Shown here piece by piece: positions 61,600 to 64,000 of a stretch of 64,000 nucleotides of DNA. The stretch is taken from contig NZ_KB894647.1 in NCBI RefSeq assembly GCF_000374585.1, positions 170,294-234,293 on the forward strand, given 5' to 3'. This DNA comes from Phocaeicola barnesiae DSM 18169 = JCM 13652. Its GTDB lineage: Bacteria > Bacteroidota > Bacteroidia > Bacteroidales > Bacteroidaceae. The notes beneath the pieces were generated by a model that had not been told where the DNA came from, did not search any database, and saw only the letters and a program-made list of their open reading frames with translations. Within the stretch, counting starts at the first letter, position 1, and each line of letters starts with the position of its first letter. The position numbers and the translations under genes were made by a program.

Positions 61600-62526
61600 C
61601 AAATTTCTTGGCAGGAAACGATAAAAATAACGGAATTTTCACTTTACATCCGGTAAAGATTGTCCGAATCAAAAATCTGAAGCATAAACTGCCTGCCTCC
61701 CATCCCATGCTGACAATTGAATTCAGAAAAGAAACTTTCAGGAACTTTCTTTCCGGAACACCAAAGCTCCATAAATCACAATAACACCAAATAAAAGTAT
61801 TTCATATTAAAAAGAATAAATTTCTACCATTTTGCTATCCTACCCATCAAATAAAACACTCAAAATAGAATGAAGTGTTAACGGACTTATCATTTCTATT
61901 TGATGATTTATCCATTAAATTACCGGAACAGTTAAAATCAAATCTAGTAATTAACAAATGAACCGATAAAAACAAACAGTCATTTCAAGAAAGACTCCCT
62001 GTTATCTTGATTAAGATGCCCTGTCATCTCACTTAAAACTTGAGCATGTCTTATTTTAATGCTGAAATCGGACTGAAAAACATACGTTTCTGCTCTAAAA
62101 CGATTGATTCGGAATCAAGATTCACCATATCATAAAATCTACTTTTTTTCGATATTTCCAAACAATATTCAGTTTATAAAACCATTATAAAACAAAACCC
62201 ACATAAATAACCACATTTACCTTCTTTTTGATTTAGTATAAAATTGCAAAATTATCATTTTTCCAAGTATCTGTTCCTCTATCCGGATTTTCGCGAATCT
62301 GATGCAATTGAATTATCATTTTGACAAAAAGATATTCACACAAATATAAATGGAACATAAGCCGTAATCCCGTTTTATCATCCGGAACTTCCAGTTCAGC
62401 GAAAAGGCTGTTCTGAAAAACATATTCAAAAAATATGAAACATCTATTAGAGGATTTCAAAAATTGTTTTTCTTATTTCGAAGCTCATTCATATCCTTTT
62501 TCATGAAGAACTTAAACGAGAATGTA
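61600..62526. other. AT-rich intergenic region with tandem repeat and doubtful ORF
   Basis: More than 900 bases without a secure gene. Around 61998-62041 there are two imperfect copies of a 22-base unit (core CCCTGTTATCT / CCCTGTCATCT, each followed by TTAA). A minus-strand ORF at 62233-62460 (75 codons, containing VPDDKTGLRLMFHLYL and QIRENPDRGTD) reads more like protein than noise and may be a fragment of a larger lost gene, but I cannot name it. The remainder is A/T-rich and shows no promoter-gene pair. Confidence 0.4.
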
Positions 62527-62534
62527 TATTTTTG
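62527..62534 (+). promoter_or_regulatory. -7 box of the PGN_0703-type nuclease gene
   Basis: TATTTTTG, 51 bases before the ATG at 62586. Confidence 0.55.
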
Positions 62535-62585
62535 TAGAAAAATCTTCCGAACTATTAATACATGTAACTTGAACAATTATAAACC

Positions 62586-63494
62586 ATGAATAAAGACAAT
62601 TCAAATTTCCCAAAAGATAAAACCTACCGCTACGATGATGCATTCAAAGCTAAAGCAAGAGCACATCAATTTGCTTTTTGCGAGAATATTCTGAATGATT
62701 ACTATGAAGAAAAATACCCACAAGTCATATTAAGCCCAAGTGCAGCCCGACAAGGCTTGATATTCTGTGATACATACAGAAATTTGATACTGAAGAAAGT
62801 TAAGAAATTTGGTACATCTGCTTTATTCTCAAATATGTTGCGCAGCGAACACATACCATACAACCTATTTGTTCCAATGGAAGAAGATTTGGAAAATGCT
62901 AAACTGTTGTTTAATGAAATCATTGGAGGTGGTATTTCGAGTATCACTCACATCTATATTGAATTTGCCGGATATGCAGACAAAGCAATGTATCTGAATG
63001 ATGGTACTTCATTTGATACATATATTGAATATCTGGACGATAGCAATCAAAAAGGAGCTATAGGCATAGAAGTAAAATACACAGAAAATGGCTATTCAAT
63101 CGGTGAAAAAGAAGAGAAGGACATAAAAGACACTACCGGACGATATAATCAAATGACCTATAAATCAGGATATTTTATTTCCGATTTAGATATACAAATA
63201 TTTCTTAAGGCTCACCATCTCAGACAAATATGGCGTAACCATTTATTAGGATTTTCCATGATTGAGAGAGGTGATATACAACATTTTCATTATATCCACC
63301 TTTACCCACAAGGCAATACTCATTTTCACCAATACGCAGTACCTGAATACAAATCTTTACTCACACCAAAAGGTAAAGACTGTTTTAACGCTCTGACCTA
63401 CGAAAAATTATTTGAAATGATGAGTCAATATTTTTCTTCTGAAAAGCAAAAGGAATGGATAAACTATCTATATAAGAGGTATATGGTAAAGTAA
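62586..63494 (+). CDS. Putative PD-(D/E)XK endonuclease, PGN_0703 type
   Basis: 302 residues. It resembles the PGN_0703 group of putative restriction endonucleases: an N-terminal YRYDDAFKAKARAHQFAFCE segment, SPSAARQGLIFCDTYRN, and a nuclease core with the Glu-x-Lys of GIEVKYTENG after an acidic stretch (YIEYLDD). The C-terminal part (FHYIHLYPQGNTHFHQA-like, then WINYLYKRY) completes the family shape. No methyltransferase lies beside it in this window, so classical restriction-modification is not supported; such single genes occur in defence islands. The gene is AT-rich compared with the core genes, in line with transfer. Confidence 0.7.
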   Translation: MNKDNSNFPKDKTYRYDDAFKAKARAHQFAFCENILNDYYEEKYPQVILSPSAARQGLIFCDTYRNLILKKVKKFGTSALFSNMLRSEHIPYNLFVPMEEDLENAKLLFNEIIGGGISSITHIYIEFAGYADKAMYLNDGTSFDTYIEYLDDSNQKGAIGIEVKYTENGYSIGEKEEKDIKDTTGRYNQMTYKSGYFISDLDIQIFLKAHHLRQIWRNHLLGFSMIERGDIQHFHYIHLYPQGNTHFHQYAVPEYKSLLTPKGKDCFNALTYEKLFEMMSQYFSSEKQKEWINYLYKRYMVK

Positions 63495-63536
63495 CTAAAA
63501 ACATACAGCCTTGGTATTCATCAACAAAGTCATCCC

Positions 63537-63740
63537 GTGTCATTTCTCCCGTTTCATGCGGTATTTCCGCAGATTTTCCGTAAATCTGTATTAGGAATAT
63601 ATCTCTTTGAAATCAAGAGAGTTAGGAGAATTACCTCGTTTTGGGGTAATGAGTTGGCAACCGTCCTAATTGCCGTGGTCTGCATCGCTTTGCTTATTTG
63701 GGTAACTCTTTATGACCGCAAAAATATAAAACTAAATTGA
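63537..63740 (+). CDS. Doubtful small membrane protein
   Basis: A 67-codon frame opening with GTG. Its second half (SFWGNELATVLIAVVCIALLIWVTLYDRKN, one membrane helix and a basic end) looks protein-like; the first half lies over two small hairpins (around 63560-63590) and does not. It may be the tail of a lost gene or a real small membrane protein with a later start. No promoter box is evident. Confidence 0.3.
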   Translation: MSFLPFHAVFPQIFRKSVLGIYLFEIKRVRRITSFWGNELATVLIAVVCIALLIWVTLYDRKNIKLN

Positions 63741-63880
63741 GAAAACATTCCACTTGCATATAATTTATTCAAGTTTCGCAAGTACTCAAATAATGTAATA
63801 AAAAAGGCTAAAGAGTTTGATAATTCGATGATTATCACTATATTAATGTCGCCAAACAAAGGATATAGCACCCTTTAGCC
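63741..63880. other. Hairpin region before the last, partial gene
   Basis: GGCTAAAG near 63807 is complementary to CTTTAGCC at 63873-63880, just before the ATG. Inside lies a second pair, GATAAT/ATTATC. The outer arm touches the start codon, so the structure could be the end of a mobile element or a translation control; I cannot tell which. Confidence 0.4.
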
Positions 63881-64000
63881 ATGAACAAAAATAGATATAT
63901 TATCGGTGAACTCCAAGAGTTTTTTGCAAAGAATGACTCTAGCAAGGCAATAAACAGCATATCAACCATTATGAACAGCATAAGGATACAAAGCAAAGTC
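63881..64000 (+). CDS. Partial gene running off the window
   Basis: 40 codons from an ATG at 63881 (start NKNRYIIGELQEFF, then KNDSSKAINSISTIMNS) with no stop before the window ends. The opening is helical and the flanking hairpin with arms touching the ATG is reminiscent of insertion-sequence ends. I do not recognise the protein; a transposase is one possibility. Confidence 0.45.
   Translation, partial: MNKNRYIIGELQEFFAKNDSSKAINSISTIMNSIRIQSKV

Noticed and set aside
61584..61784. A 66-codon plus-strand ORF after the TapB-like promoter
   Set aside because: It overlaps the promoter of the divergent gene, has no domain and has an unlikely composition.

Overview
The window is a piece of a Bacteroidales chromosome, most likely a gut Bacteroides or Phocaeicola. 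Three things point that way: the recurring Bacteroides-type -7 box (TAnnTTTG) in front of many genes, a type V pilus (FimA/Mfa) locus, and housekeeping genes typical of the group (RNase Y, aminopeptidase P, AGCS symporter, DUF6377 regulator, bleomycin-hydrolase-like peptidase, RavA/ViaA-like pair). The species is an inference only.

Layout. 1-0.5 kb: 3' end of a RhuM-family gene. 0.8-12.0 kb: a minus-strand biosynthetic operon, read from a good promoter at about 12.05 kb: truncated dihydropyrimidine-dehydrogenase-like Fe-S/FMN protein, STAS protein, a two-module NRPS (C-A-T-C-A-T-reductase), a 46-residue protein, a MATE exporter and an Sfp-type phosphopantetheinyl transferase. This fits a secreted dipeptide aldehyde or pyrazinone pathway of the kind known from gut bacteria. 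Two of its genes are broken as written: an in-frame TAG inside the NRPS and a frameshift at the N-terminus of the dehydrogenase-like gene. 12.2-19.5 kb: an S-type sulfatase, a minus-strand exonuclease + RecQ + UvrD gene split by an in-frame TGA, and a heavily deleted second sulfatase copy. 19.9-33.9 kb: a long fimbrial operon (DUF3575, DUF3868/OmpA-like, Mfa1-like subunit with a Pro-Asp linker, FimB/Mfa2 anchor, then six more fimbrillin-type lipoproteins). Seven of the eight lipoproteins carry an Arg-Ala/Ser site at residues 49-55; the predicted anchor does not. The operon ends in a strong terminator.

34-64 kb is mainly core genome: two tRNA-Ser, dsbD, a cyuA-like gene, an AlbA_2 regulator, alanine symporter, uracil-DNA glycosylase, tRNA-Trp, an alpha/beta-hydrolase pseudogene, GH36 alpha-galactosidase with a divergent DUF6377 regulator, queD-queE, a coiled-coil protein with zapA, rny, a patatin, two peptidases, recJ-recQ, and the MoxR/VWA pair. 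The right end (61.6-64 kb) is AT-rich and accessory-like: a PD-(D/E)XK nuclease of the PGN_0703 type, hairpins, and the start of an unrecognised gene.

How the genes work together. The NRPS operon is self-contained: carrier activation (PPTase), assembly and reductive release (NRPS), possible redox tailoring (dehydrogenase-like protein) and export (MATE). The fimbrial operon encodes one pilus system with several alternative or tip subunits. Within 0.8-19.5 kb three genes have single lesions and one is a decayed copy, so either this part of the chromosome is losing functions or the assembly carries errors there; reads would settle it.
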